This document shows, in pieces, positions 1-11,369 of a stretch of 64,000 nucleotides of DNA. The stretch's first letter is position 1; each line of letters begins with the position of its first letter. This DNA is from Diphasiastrum complanatum. Its lineage: Eukaryota; Streptophyta; Lycopodiopsida; Lycopodiales; Lycopodiaceae. Made by a program: the position numbers and the translations under genes. The stretch spans positions 34,534,804 to 34,598,803 of the forward strand of contig CM055097.1 of the NCBI GenBank assembly GCA_029204225.1, written 5' to 3'. A model generated the notes under the pieces. The model did no database searches and was not told the DNA's origin. It saw only the letters and a program-made list of their open reading frames with translations.

Positions 1-1078
1 AGTGAGATAAGGGAAATAGATTCTCTCTTTAGCCCAAAAAAGTGAGGGCATCCTTAAGGAATCCTTTGGAGTCGTGGCCTCGAGGAGAGTCACCAACGCA
101 CCATTCATTATTCGCTAACGCACAGTCATTCTTCTTCTTCTTCATTTTCTTCGTCTTCGTCTTCGTCTTCGTCTTCTCGTGCTTCTCCTTATCTTTCCAA
201 CACACCCTTCGGGTACTCACCCACGTTCAATGAACAATGCTCACCCAACAGATTTGGAAATTGCAGCTCTTGATTATCAAATTCATAGCACTTCCAGTTC
301 AGTTATCAGCGCAGCCGCTTGCCTGTGGCTTTCCCCTTCCTGTACCTTCTACATACGCAGAAGAATCGGGCACCAAATTAGCCCAGTCAAGCAGCAATTA
401 CATCTCTTGCCCAGGTCTCGTTTTAGCTTCAGGTGCAATGTATGGTGTAATTTGGCACTTTCAAGCTCCAAGTAGAAGTTACATCAATTGCCCAACTCTG
501 ATTTTGGCTTTGAGGTGCAAGCATATGGCGTAAATCAACAGTTGAGAGCCCAATACAAAACAAAAAACAAAAAACAATTGCAAGCTCGGAGGGAGGTCAG
601 GCCACCTAGATACAGTAAGCAATTCTGCCACGTTCCTTCTAAGTCTGAGATTTATGCTGTTTCCTATCTCTTTCTGAGCTCAATATCAAACCAGATATTT
701 TTCTTTTGGGTTTGAAGTCTGGTGTAAAGAAAATTTTAGATGTGCCTGAATCTGGATTGAACATCGTCAGAGAAATGAATGGGCTTGATCTTATGTAGTT
801 TGAACTACAGATATGTCTCAGGAGTCAGCAGCAGGTATATTTCAGCAACAGAAAAATAAAAAGATGTTCTTCTATCAATTGGCTTGGTCTTCTGTACTTT
901 AAAGTATAGGTGTATTTCAACAGCAGAAAAAGAATGATTATTGATCATTGCACTTCAGGGAAGTGAAACTGCATGATGTTTTGCAGTCAGCTGGAAGAAA
1001 GCTATCTTCAGTTGTGAGCTAGCTGGTCTGTGGAAGTTGGCTTGTAGAAGGTGGAGGGGCAGCTGAAACTGGAAAGAA
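1..1078 (+). other. 5' flank and possible 5' UTR of the SDR gene
   Basis: No convincing coding exon is visible here. A pyrimidine-rich stretch at about 125-190 consists of TTC and CTTCGT repeats, the sort of sequence often found in plant 5' UTRs. Short open frames (for example at 179-475) show no recognisable domain. An upstream leader exon or intron of the SDR gene could lie here, but I cannot place a promoter or transcription start. Confidence 0.35.
125..190. repeat. TTC / CTTCGT simple repeat
   Basis: Runs of TTC followed by repeated CGTCTT units give a low-complexity pyrimidine tract about 65 bp long. It may be part of a 5' UTR. Confidence 0.7.
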
Positions 1079-3068
1079 ATGTACATGGGAGTGGCTGTGG
1101 TGGTGGGAGTGGGTCCTGGCCTTGGTTTTTCCATTGCCAAACGTTTTGCGCAGGAGGGTTACACTGTTGCCATTCTTGCTCGCAACCTAGGTTTGTTTTT
1201 TACTCGATGTTTTGGTTCAAATCAAGTCTTTTGCAGCAATTATGAGTCCGTCGTATTGCCTCTTTGTGGATCTCAGCTTGTTCTTTTTCTTGTAGCTTAT
1301 AGCATTTCAATGTTAGTGACTACAATAAAGGAAAGTGCGAAGCGATCGAGCAATTCAAGAGTAAAAATGATATAAGATCCACTCGTTGCAGATAGGCTTA
1401 TGAAGCTTGCAGAGGAGATAGTGGAATCAATGGCAACAGCACAGCTTTTTGCCATCAGAGTAGATTGCTCAGATGCTCAATCTATCAAAGAGGCGTTTGA
1501 AGCTGTACACTCACTTGGTGTAGTTGAAGTTCTGGTACATGGATTTTTTGCTGCGATGTGACCCAGTTTCTGACATTGCATTCAAGCTTTAATCTTAAAA
1601 GCAGTTAAGGAAAAAAAACTATGCATTTGATTATAGTGTGCCTGAAAGGATAGATAAATGCCTGATCTACTTGACTGGTAGTGAGGATAACCAGGGATGT
1701 TAAATCAAGAAAATGTAGCCAACACCTTTTGGCATGCTCATTTTGCTGGGTTTTATCTTTGTGTTTTTAGGTGTATAACATGTGCACACGATTCCCATGG
1801 CCGCATGTACAGTTTACAGACATAGATCCCCAATCTTTTCAGCATTCTTTGACTTTGCCATCAATGGGTGCATTCTTCTGTTGCAAAGAGGTAAATTCTG
1901 TTGTCTGTAAGCACACTATTACTCTCTATTCATCAGACTGGAGTCTTGGTGAATTGGCCCTCCTTAAAGGCGTTTTTCAGTGGCTATGAAAGTTTAACTG
2001 TGCTAAGTTGTAATGGATTGGAGTCAGCCTGTATCTGAGACATCTATGAAGATTTATGAATTCCACAATTTTAGTGCTCTCATTCTCATGACAATGTGTT
2101 TCAGGTTCTTCCTGGCTTAGTTAAGAGGAGAAGGGGCACCATTCTCTTCACAGGTGCAGCTGCATCTGTACGGGGTGAATTGGGTTTTGCAGAACTAGGT
2201 TGTAAATTTTCTCCTCAAGTTTTACTAATTGCTATTGCATTTCAAGTTATAGTCATTGGTTTCTTGATTAGCATTATGTGAGATCTGCACTGCACCCCTA
2301 TACGAACATCAGTTTTTTAAGTTAATTTACCCCCAGAAAGAGGCAAATCTTGGTCTCAAACTTGATAAGAATGGATTATCATTTTCATTAGAGTATGTGA
2401 CATTATTTTCCCTTGCAGTTTTCAATGTTGGATTCCATCTTTGCTTGTTTTGACAGGATTTTCAATAAGTGTAAGTTAAGCTTGGGAGGTTGAGAGATGG
2501 CAGATCCTAGATTTTTGTAGCAAAGAGCATCAAAACAATACCTGTACATGCATATGAGCTACAAGGAAATATAATGTGCTTACAGGATACTGATGACATG
2601 TATATGATGAGTGCAGCATGCGGTAAGTTTGCACTTAGAGGGCTGGCACAATGCTTGGCGAGGGAATACCATCCACAAGGAATTCATGTGGCCCACATAA
2701 TGATTGATGGCAATATAGCTGCTCAAAGGTACAATTTCATTGTATTTCTGTAAGAGCAGTACACCATAGTAGAATTTTGTAAGCCATATGGGACTGCAAT
2801 CATTGTTCTTTCTGAGAAAGGACTTCCTCATTTCAATCTTATTGCTCAATAAGAATTTCTATAAACCTGGTTGAAGATGGCCTTTTATATCTGATTTGCC
2901 TTTTCAAGCTTATAATTATATTATTGGTTCATTGTAAAAAGTATAACAGAGGAAAGCAGTGGTCTGGATCCCGACTCAGTAGCAAACGTATATTGGCAGC
3001 TCCATGTGCAAGATAAAAGTGCTTGGACGCAAGAGCTTGATCTTCGTCCATTTTGTGAGATTTTTTGA
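1079..3068 (+). CDS. Short-chain dehydrogenase/reductase (SDR), six exons, 229 residues
   Basis: Predicted NAD(P)-binding Rossmann-fold protein of a plant SDR subgroup; substrate unknown. My exon model is 1079-1190, 1392-1534, 1771-1890, 2105-2198, 2617-2728 and 2960-3068. All five introns are GT-AG, all phases agree, and the total is 690 nt. Exon 1 has the dinucleotide-binding glycine motif VVGVGPGLG and ends ILARNL. Exon 2 carries VDCSDAQS, exon 3 VYNM (the usual NNAG position) and VGAFF-like residues, exon 4 RGTILFTGAAAS, exon 5 CGKFALRGLAQCLARE, and exon 6 LDPDSVANVYWQLHVQD with a TGA stop. The canonical YxxxK pair is incomplete: Lys is present in CGK, but the residue four before it is Leu. 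Plant relatives as I recall them share this subgroup sequence. The start is the first ATG before the glycine motif; a second ATG lies two codons on. The reading frame is open, so the gene looks functional. Confidence 0.85.
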
Positions 3069-4145
3069 AGTGGTAAATTTTCAGGAACTTTGTCCCATTT
3101 TTTTTATGTCCTCTACTTGGGTTCCTTGATAATGTCACACTTGTCTAATTGTTGGAAAATGTACGTCTTTTCCTATGAATATAGAAGTATGAATTTCCCA
3201 CTCACTCACTCTGACAAAAAATTTCCTTTTCTTCAGATGACTGAACGGTTTTTCTTTCAAACGTAGCAGTATGTTTTATGTCCTCTATTTGGGTACTGTG
3301 AAAGACTGCTGCTGTGGCTGCTTTGCACTCTGTAATTGACCTCAAAGAGGGATACCATTTATCTAAAGTGTGTGCTTTCTGAGATACTTTGGATGGTCAA
3401 ACAAGTAACTAACTGGTTCAAATACAGTCAGATGCTAAAGTCAATCCACAATGCATACCGCAAAATGCTGCTTTCTCTCCTTTTGCTCAGACACAGTGAC
3501 ACCAAAACTGGGACATGCGAATTGTAGCAAGCCTCTTATGAGTTGACACCTAAAGATGTACTCAAGGTTCAAAAATGTATCTCCTTTTGCAGCATAACTT
3601 TCTTGAGAAAAATTTTCATCCCTGTTTTAGCACATCAGAAGAAGGTTATCTGGTGGGTGGGGTAAAAAGCAAAGTGAACATTTTTGCAATATAGATTTGA
3701 TTTGTTTTTGTACATCTTGCAAAGTTGCCAAATGCCAAGACTCCTGATCTTCACAGATGTTTCTAGGTTGCATGACAATTGACTTGGATGTTCATCAAAC
3801 TTGTATGATTATGTTCTATATTATGCTCTAGAATGTAGTTCTGAAATCTCTTATTCAGAAAACAAATGAGATTCAGAAAACTCTATACCTGCAGCTATAT
3901 AATATGTTTATCTATAAAAAGGGCAAAAATTGACCGGAACTACATTATGCAATATAAACCCAAAAAGCTTAAAATTCATTTCAAGGCAACTAAATAGCAG
4001 AATCTAACCCACAGGCTACAAGCATAGTAGCATTCAAACATTTGAAACATTACGTGCTGTTTTTAGAAAACTTTTATGGGGTTTTGATGAATGTTAATGT
4101 ATGAGGGGTGGAAGAGTGGTGGATGAACGACCATGCACAAGCAAC

Positions 4146-4193
4146 AAAATCATTCATTGTATAGTAGATAAAATCATTCATTGTGTAGTAGAT
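4146..4193. repeat. Two-copy 24-bp tandem repeat
   Basis: Two adjacent 24-bp units, 4146-4169 and 4170-4193, differ at one base (ATAG versus GTAG). They create a short open frame that is probably not coding. Confidence 0.85.
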
Positions 4194-5686
4194 AAAAAAG
4201 GTCGTCATCTTTCATGCAACAAATCTCCTAATCTCTTACGGGGTCATAATACACGAACATTTCAATCACCAACAAACATGGACCATTATTGGATAAGAAA
4301 CACTCAGAACAAATACATGCCCCAAACATTCTTTTTGTTTTGGGCCCATAAGTGTGAACACATTTTGAGGCCCATTGACCTCTTTGTAAGTTTTGGGGCC
4401 CAAAAAAAATTTCATGTGAAATTTAAGCATTCCAAACATGTTTGAAACATTCTAGTTTGAAATGAGTTGTGATGCTAATCTGTGACAAGTAGAACCAAAC
4501 TCAAGGTCTATAACAACCAATATACCAGAGGAACTTCTTGCACTCTAATTCAATGCTATATTTCTTCTTGCCATTGGGCATAAACTTTGCTATGACACCC
4601 CGACAAAGCTGAAGAAATGGACTCGAATCTACAAGATTGTCTCTTGGACTTGATGTTTGGTACTTTGTGATAATACTCAAAAGGAAATGTTTATTTTGGT
4701 ATATATTCATTATTCCTATAATTTGTGTAGGTTGTGAGAACTTGGAATATTGTTATCTAAAAAGAATTATCATATGTTTTTGCAAATTTTCTAGAGAGAA
4801 TGCATTGACTCTAATTGCTACATTGTGAATTGTAGACATTCCATTTGGGATAGCTCCTTTTACTTCTTGTTACATTAGTCTATATTACAATTATTGTGAG
4901 CAACACTTGACCATTTGATGTTTAGAAAAAAAAAAACTTGACACTAATCATTATGTCTTCCAAATGAAAGTGTTTTAATCAAAAGCCCCTTAATATTGAC
5001 ACTTACAAATCAAAATGTCATGAAAGGAGTAAAATTTGTAGTTGCTATTTCATAAACATGAGTCTTAAAATCTAAACTCAATCCAACACAATCATGACAA
5101 ATAGTATTGTAGAATTCCAACTATACCATAAATATATAAACGTAATTCAAAATATGCATCTCAATGAGAAAACAAATGATAAATAAAAAACATTGGATAC
5201 TTCAACAATATTTGATTTACTTCAAGAGGACCTCAAAGAGTACATGAATATGCTTATACAATAGTAGAAAATGATGGTGAATGTGCAATAGGAGTAGGAA
5301 GCACTTCAATTCACATAACAACCTCCAGATTTTTTTCACAGTGTGTTTGGAGGACGTCTTAAATGGCATAATATTACACTTGAAATTATTATTTCAAAAA
5401 AAATAACTAATAAATACCTTACAAGTTGTAAGGTATCGTTACTATTTTTAGAAAGTCCCATAAGCACCTTACAATTTTGTAATGTTCAATTACTATTTTT
5501 GAAAATTTACCTAATGTATTTGTTACTATTTTGGAAATTTGGACATACACATAAATTTGAGACGCTATTTTTGAAAAGTCATAGACCTACATGTTTATTA
5601 TATTTAGAAATGTGATTGCGATGGGCTTAAAATTTCTAAAAGTAAAAAAATTTTATTTTAAAATTCGGTTATTATGCAAGGGGGGA

Positions 5687-5704
5687 GGCCCCCACCCGGG
5701 GGCC
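5687..5704. other. GC-rich perfect hairpin
   Basis: GGCCCCC (5687-5693), loop ACCC, and GGGGGCC (5698-5704) form a 7-bp perfect stem inside a GC-rich island (5679-5725) surrounded by AT-rich DNA. It could be a transposon end or a fragment of an rDNA-like or organellar sequence; nothing identifies it. Confidence 0.6.
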
Positions 5705-5770
5705 TTCCACGCCAAGGAGCCGCTCTCAGGCTGCCGATATAAAGATTTGAATGCAAATATATTCTTACCT

Positions 5771-5832
5771 GATGCAAGATAACCAATTTTGGATGAATGC
5801 TGATGCAAGATAACCAATTTTGGATGAATGCT
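5771..5832. repeat. Two-copy 31-bp tandem repeat
   Basis: The unit starting GATGCAAGATAACCAATTTT occurs twice without a gap (5771-5801 and 5802-5832) and the copies are identical. Identical copies suggest a recent duplication. A second imperfect direct repeat built on GCTCATATTTTGATTTCAA lies just downstream (about 5875-5925). Confidence 0.85.
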
Positions 5833-6124
5833 TCTGTAATGATGATCCCCTCCATATTCAAATATGCAGGTGGTGCTCATATTTTGATTTCAATGTCACC
5901 ATGGCGCTCATATTTTGATTTCAAATGTCAAGAGGGAATATACATGAAGATGAATGTTTTGAATGGGTTGTTAAGAGATGTTGATGTATGTACCTTGGCC
6001 CAAGAGGCGTTTAAGATTTTATAAACTATTTAAGAGTCTAGAAACACATCTAGGTTGCTCACATTGAGAAATAAATTCTTTCAATCTTACCAAAAGTGAG
6101 ACAGAAGTGCATAATCTTTTGTGA

Positions 6125-6670
6125 GTGAGATCTAAATCTTGCATTAGCCATGGCATGAATGAGAGAGAACTAGTTCAAATCATCATGAATGATCTTGGTA
6201 TTGATTATGCTAATATTTTTCCAACCTATGCAATCTTTAGTCAAGTCCCCTCCATTGATACTCTCCAAACAGTATTAGTGGCCGAGGATAGTAGGAAGGG
6301 CAAGATTCTTGATGATGGTGAACATGCCCTGTTCATGAAGGAAAAAGAGAGAGAAAATTTTAAGGGATCTATCAAGGAACAAGCAAAGGACTGTGGAGAT
6401 TCACCTCCACATCATCTTTAAGAAAAGGCGAGGCAAGAAGGATAAGAGTGATGTCAAGTGGTACTATTATGGCAAGAAGGGGCTCTTGGAATGCTTTAAG
6501 AGGAAAAGTGATGAAAATTAGCAAGAAGAGAAGCAAGAAATCTTCAAAAATGGTTATTACAAAGATGAGTCACTCATGACATCCACTTCTACATCAACAA
6601 GCTTTGTGAAAGATGATCCTTGGTGGATTGATAGTGTAGCAGGCTCTCACATGACAAGAAAAAGAAAGTA
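6125..6670 (+). pseudogene. Copia gag/protease remnant
   Basis: The + strand encodes a decayed Copia gag C-terminus: NERELVQIIMNDLGIDYANI, then SIDTLQTVLVAEDSRK (typical of the end of the gag domain), a lysine-rich stretch, and a degenerate zinc knuckle near 6450-6500 in which the first cysteines are Tyr (WYYYGKKG). At 6620-6660 comes DDPWWIDSVAGSHMT, the protease active-site region in which the usual DSGA reads DSVA. Frames are broken between segments. It resembles the gag piece on the opposite strand at 9090-9745. No LTR could be assigned. Confidence 0.75.
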
Positions 6671-6984
6671 TTCCTCTTCATCTCATCTTATTCAAGTTCT
6701 AAAAATTTACCTTTGTTTAAAGTTGTGAGAACTTTGAGATCTAAAAAATAGGAACAATTCTTGTTTGGCTTGAATAAACTAGGAAGGCAAACACTAAGAT
6801 TTCTTGAAAGGCATGTACACTTTCCTAGCTTCTCCATATCCAAGCATTATCCCCTTACTAGAAGAGGGATCTTCCTTGGTTCTTATGCTTATGGAACATG
6901 GGTAAAACATGCATATTCAAATACTTGTACGTATTGCACACTGGGTTCTTGTCCATAAATTATATCATAAATGACATTTGCCAT

Positions 6985-7802
6985 TGATAGCACTACAAGG
7001 CACTTTATTCATCAAATAATCAATAATTAGTCGCGAATTATTCGCGAAAGACAAGACTAAAACTTAATCGTCTATTACCAGAAAGAGCAACAAGAAAGAT
7101 CAGGCAGAATGAAGAATAGGCATAGCAATATTGACAGATCTAAAATGCAAAACAAATGAATTGTGTCAGATTAAGTATATCAAGTATACAAGTCAATTAT
7201 GCGGTAGAGCACAAGACTATAGCAGACAAAACCGCGTGCCCTACAAAGCATATTTCTGTCTGTAATGAGGAATGAAATCTCGTTAACTCGTTCTAGACTT
7301 ATCTTGCTTCATCAGAATTCATCATCATCATCGAATACGCAGATGGTATCCAATATATATACATAATATTACAAGTGTCCAGATGCGAAAGTACAGAGTG
7401 GATGTGCTGTCTGTAGGAGATCATGGGTGGCTGCAATCGTTGTCCAATCTGTTAGCGCAACTGCATGGGGTGAAGGTGAAAAGGGTGCGACATTAGCCAG
7501 TACTGAAGTGAACGTTGGTGATGACGCAAAAGTGCATCACTCTTACGAATGGCCTTAGGATAAGATTTACAGGGTGCCTTATCTGTTAGGGAACCTTTGG
7601 CATTCAGTAAGGTAGTGTCCCCTTTTTGCCTGTCACCATGACATGTGTAAGAACATAGTGTCGCGATTCATTCGCCTTTCCTTCGTCTGTGCAAATTTGT
7701 GTGTAAAAATGCAGACTGTGTGACAACGTTAGAAAAATATGCAACATGAATGGAGGCAGATTAAAATTGGGATTTAGGAGAGTAGGAGGAGTAAATCCAC
7801 CA
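6985..7802 (-). repeat. Candidate 3' LTR of Copia F
   Basis: The inner end is set by the polypurine tract: on - AAGAGGGGG is followed by TGGTGGATTT, so the LTR starts with TG. The outer end is placed at a CA on - (TGATAGCAC on +, 6985) and is a guess, because no partner LTR is in the window. An imperfect palindrome TCGCGAATTATTCGCGA sits at about 7031-7047. Confidence 0.4.
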
Positions 7803-7811
7803 CCCCCTCTT
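7803..7811 (-). other. Polypurine tract of Copia F
   Basis: AAGAGGGGG on - lies between the end of the RNase H remnant and the TG of the LTR. This is the expected position of the plus-strand primer. Confidence 0.6.
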
Positions 7812-7869
7812 AATCTGGATTCGTGAATGCCTTGATCTTCAGACTTAGCAATGCACAAAATCTGCTGTG

Positions 7870-9085
7870 TGCATTAACATTGAGTGCTTTCGTAAAAATG
7901 TCTACAACCATGTCCTACGTTCTACAGTACGTTAAGCTCACCTCTCTGTCGAGAACCTTGCCCTTGATGTAGTGATATCTTATCTCAATGTGCTTACTCC
8001 TAGAATGAAATCTAGGGTTGGCCAATAAGGCAATAGCACTTTGGTTATCACAAAACAAAATTGTAGGGCTATCTGACAGCAAATTTCTCAACCAAAACGC
8101 TTCCTTAATAGATTGAAAAGCAGCAATATATTCTGCTTCAGTAGAAGAAAGTGCGATAGAGGTTTGCTTACGACTGTTCCACAAAATAGGACTGCCATTG
8201 AAGAAGAATGTAAATTCAGATGTGGACTTATGATGGTATGCATCTCCTCTTCAGCTTGCATCAGAATATCCACTAAGCTGATGAAGATTGTCGTTGCTGA
8301 CATCTCCATAGAAGATGCACTAGTCCATGGTAGCTCGAATATATCTCATGACTCGAATAAGAGCCTTCCAATGGGTAATTCCAGGATTAGCCATGTATTG
8401 GCTGAGTGAGCTAACAACAAAAGAGATATCTGGCCTTGTATAGACCATTGCGTACATGAGAGGTCCGAGTATCGATCGATACGGGTATTCTCTCATCTGC
8501 TCCTCTTCCTGCTTTGTCCGGGGACATTGGTCCTTTGACAAATGCAGACCTGGATCCATTGGTGAGTGAGCTAATTTACAATTCATCAAATTGTATCTAT
8601 TAAGAACATTATGAAGATACCTTTGTTGAGTGATGTAAATCAGTCGATTTGCTTTGTCTCTGTGGATTTGAATTCCAAGATAGAAGTGAGCTTCGTCCAG
8701 ATCAGTCATGTCAAATTTTGAGAATAGCATCTGTTTTGAATCTTTGACCATATTGGCATTGTTGCTGAAGAGTAACGTATCATCAACATACAAGGTGATG
8801 ATAATGAAGGATTGTTGCACTAACTTTGAATAAACATTGCAATCGACAGTGATTGGTTTAAATCCTTGTTCAATGAGGAATGTGTTGATCCTCTGAAACC
8901 AAGCTCTGGTTCAAGCCGTACAATGCTTTATGGAGTTTACAGACATGATCCTTCATGCCTTCCAAAACGTATCCTTCGGACTGGATCATGTAGATATCTT
9001 TTTGTATAATTCCATTCAGATAGGCTGTTTGTACATCGAGTTGAGTTCGGTTCTTCCTCTCAGCTAAGCCATTAGACTGAGGTGT
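7870..9085 (-). pseudogene. Copia F reverse transcriptase and RNase H, broken
   Basis: On - the fragment begins near 9083 with PQSNGLAERKNRT (the integrase core C-terminus). It jumps directly into QLDVQTAYLNG (the RT N-terminus), so the C-terminal integrase and linker are deleted. RT continues with YMIQSEGYVLEG and ALYGL; after a frame break it gives ITLYVDDTLLFSNN (the YVDD catalytic motif, about 8780), DLDEAHFYLGIQI, and RPDISFVVSSLSQYM. RNase H follows: SGYSDASW, SRKQTSIALSSTEAEYIA, CDNQSAIALLANPRFHSRSK and HIEIRYHYIKGKV, then a stop after TYCRT. Several frameshifts and stops make it inactive. Confidence 0.9.
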
Positions 9086-9089
9086 ATGC

Positions 9090-9745
9090 GTGTTTACTTT
9101 TGTTTTTTTCCCTTGATGAACATAGCCTCCTCTCCAACTTGAGATGTTGATTCAGATCCACCTCTTGCTTGAAAAATATATTCTTCATTGATCAAGATCT
9201 CTTGAAGATCCATCAAACTTGGCAAAGTTCTTTGAATAGCAAGATTTTGTACAATGTTAGCATGAGCATCCAACAAACCATTTAGAATAGCTTGAACAAG
9301 CTCTCCTTCCTTAATGCTCTCTTCAATGCAAGCCAACTCATCATTCAAAGCTTTTACTCTCAAAACAAAAGTATTTGGACTCTTTTCACTCTTGCAAACA
9401 TTGAAAGATTTTTCTTTTTTGAGTCAACACTCTAGATGTAGACTTGGATTCATAAAGCTTCTTCAAAGCTTCTCAAGCCTCACTTGATGAAGTACACTTA
9501 CCAACTTCCTTGAGAAGTTCAGTGGTGACATTCATCTTGATCATATGTAAAGCTCTTTGGGCCCTCTTGTCATACCTCAATTGTTCTTGTTGTGTTGTTG
9601 GCCTCTCCTACAAGCCTACAACAATATCCAAAACATCATTCATCTCAAGAAGTGATTTTATTCTCACTTTCCACAATGAATACTTACTTGAGGTAAGCCT
9701 ATCATTGCCTTTCAACATGAATCCACTTGATGTAGCCATGTAGCA
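9090..9745 (-). pseudogene. Copia gag remnant
   Basis: On - the start is MATSSGFMLKGNDRLTSSKY (ATG at 9739), then SLWKVRIKSLLEMNDVLDIV, a typical Copia gag N-terminus. A broken middle has stops and a frame change near 9380-9620 (LKKLYESKSTSRVL). The C-terminal half, 9363-9094, contains RVKALNDELACIEESIKEGE and LVQAILNGLL. The zinc knuckle is absent, because the fragment ends where Copia F begins. Its gag start lies close to the CACTA fragment at about 9800. Confidence 0.8.
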
Positions 9746-9814
9746 ATGACCTGATCCTTTCTTCCAACCTGTTCCAATGCACAAAGCACTCCTTTGAACA
9801 ACAAAAGAATGCAC

Positions 9815-10090
9815 AATTCATCGATCAAAGGTGCAAGATACACATCCATGTTCTTGGCCTTGTATTTTCCTGGAATCAATAAAGCCAATAACAAGTGTCC
9901 TGTTTTAATACTCAACCATGGAGGTATGTTGTAATTAACGAGCACAACTGGCCATGTGGACCAAGTTGACGCTTGAACGCTAAAAGGATTTACGCCATCC
10001 ATAGCAAGGCCAAATCTCAAATTACGAGGTTTGTCTTTAAACTCGGGTCATTGGTCTTCAATATGTTTCTATGCAGGAGAAGTATTCGAT
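9815..10090 (-). pseudogene. CACTA TNP2-like transposase, central fragment
   Basis: On - the sequence reads NLRFGLAMDGVNPFSVQAS, STWSTWPVVLVNYNIPPWLS, IKTGHLLLALLIPGKYKAKN and MDVYLAPLIDEL. These are hallmark motifs of the plant TNP2/Transposase_21 domain, including the DGVNPF acidic motif. The frame continues past DEL into sequence that is not transposase, so the gene is truncated at about 9815. A probable intron separates it from the upstream exon (10140-10607). Confidence 0.88.
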
Positions 10091-10139
10091 GCAACAACCT
10101 AAAAAAAGAGCAATGTGAGTTGTTAGAAAAGAAAAAAAA

Positions 10140-10830
10140 TTAACTTGATGTAAATATGCTATAAAGTATAATAGTTGTGTTATGAGTTAAGTACCCGAAT
10201 AAAGATGTCACGCTACGATCACTCCATTTGTATGTTGCTTGAAGGTTTAGAATAAGAATTGACGTAGCTAGTCTCGAAATGGATGCTCCAAGATGTAGAG
10301 GAGTGTCTGCCTCCTTGCGCAATAGAATCTTGTCTTCATCCATCTCAAATTGTTCGTGATCTCCATTTTCATTAGAAGATGCATGCATATCATCATTCTC
10401 ATTTGTTTCAAAGTAAGATTCAAATATGTTGTGCGTTGCTTCATCGTGTTGCACCTCATCATCATAATCATTAGAATCAAGTTGATTATTCTCTTTTCCA
10501 ATTGTGTTTGCCTCTTCAATTTGTTTCATTCTTTGTTTTCTCATGTCTACCAAAATTTGACGTTGATTGTAACTAAACACAGATGGATCAACTCTATGGA
10601 ATGGCATTCGGTGTATTGGCTACACACATGAAACAAATTTCATAAGTGACATATATAGATTGACAAAGATTATAATAAAAAACAATCATATAAAATTAAC
10701 AAACCTCAATGTCTTCCAAATTCGATGGTTGACCTTCTTCTTTTTGTCCAAACTTCCACAAATGATTTTCAACAATGTGTCTTTCACGCATCTTTTGTTC
10801 ATCACACTTGAGGCATGTGCACCATATTTT
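10140..10830 (-). pseudogene. CACTA transposase N-terminal exons
   Basis: Near 10830-10715 the - strand encodes WCTCLKCDEQKMRERHIVEN and HLWKFGQ, matching the end of the transposase-associated domain (Cys pairs, then a HL motif). The frame from 10607 runs through an acidic linker rich in Asp, Glu and Asn to EADTPLHLGASISRLATSIL, LNLQATYKWSDRSV and TSLFGYL, the conserved start of the TNP2 core (usually a P-L-Y-x-G-x-x-x-S-R-L pattern). The short open frame at 10894-11097, with QRDQLHLDQSSDEDSTQVNR, may be the first exon. Confidence 0.75.
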
Positions 10831-11069
10831 ATTTTGAAAATAATTTCTCTACGAGAAACAAAAATCAAGTACATGTCACTTTAGCATTATATTTTAACTT
10901 ATAATAATAAAGTTTTTATGAACAAGAACACATGCATGTTTATTACTTACCCTGTTAACTTGAGTACTGTCTTCATCGCTAGACTGATCTAAATGTAATT
11001 GATCTCGTTGTGATAAACTGCATATATGCACAAATACAAAACACAAATAACATAAAATTATTGTGTGAT

Positions 11070-11343
11070 ACTTAGAATTTGCTTTGCACAAGAACACAGA
11101 TTATGCTACACAATAACACAGACAGAAAACACTCTCCACATCAAGCTCACATAGCAACTGTATTTCTCAAAATGAGATTACACTGTACATATAGTTGTTC
11201 ACTCAGGCAACCCATGCATGACCCGGGTTGCCGTTGGCGGGACGCGTGTCCCGTCGACTTGCCTCGTGACGAGGCCAACTGATCCTTATCCACTGACAGG
11301 ACCCACAGTACAGTACCACAGTGATTCTACTTTGATTCTAACT
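11070..11343 (-). repeat. 3' LTR of Copia A
   Basis: 274 bp; on + it begins ACTTAGAATTTGC and ends TTCTAACT. It matches 15684-15957 along its whole length with scattered differences. Its ends are AG/GT on the element strand rather than TG/CA. It holds a short inverted segment GTCGACTTGCCTCGTGACGAG. Confidence 0.88.
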
Positions 11344-11353
11344 TTCTCCCTTA
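11344..11353 (-). other. Polypurine tract of Copia A
   Basis: On - TAAGGGAGAA immediately precedes the AGTTAGAATC of the 3' LTR. The same tract is found at the equivalent place in Copia B. Confidence 0.75.
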
Positions 11354-11369
11354 AAGTAGAGTCTACTTT

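Larger units (their letters stand above)
3069..6120. other. AT-rich intergenic DNA
   Basis: Downstream of the SDR stop I see the likely 3' UTR and then AT-rich sequence with no supported gene. The open frames at 4101-4445, 5343-5615 and 5591-5782 have no recognisable domain. Short tandem repeats (4146-4193, 5771-5832) and a GC-rich hairpin (5687-5704) stand out. A motif resembling CTATTTTTGAAAA recurs about four times between 5432 and 5575. Confidence 0.5.
6985..9085 (-). mobile_element. Truncated Copia element F (3' half)
   Basis: Reading on -, the order is integrase scrap, reverse transcriptase, RNase H, a polypurine tract (7803-7811, AAGAGGGGG) and a candidate 3' LTR (7802 down to about 6985). 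The 5' LTR, gag and most of integrase are missing. The right-hand boundary near 9085 abuts an unrelated Copia gag fragment on the same strand. Confidence 0.7.

Noticed and set aside
1-715. Overlapping open frames on both strands in the first 700 bp
   Set aside because: No domain, low-complexity composition, and frames overlap on opposite strands; better read as 5' flank or UTR of the SDR gene.
7604-7858. Open frame on - of 84 codons ending RLRGGGGFTPPTLL
   Set aside because: It spans the Copia F polypurine tract and LTR, so the frame is incidental.
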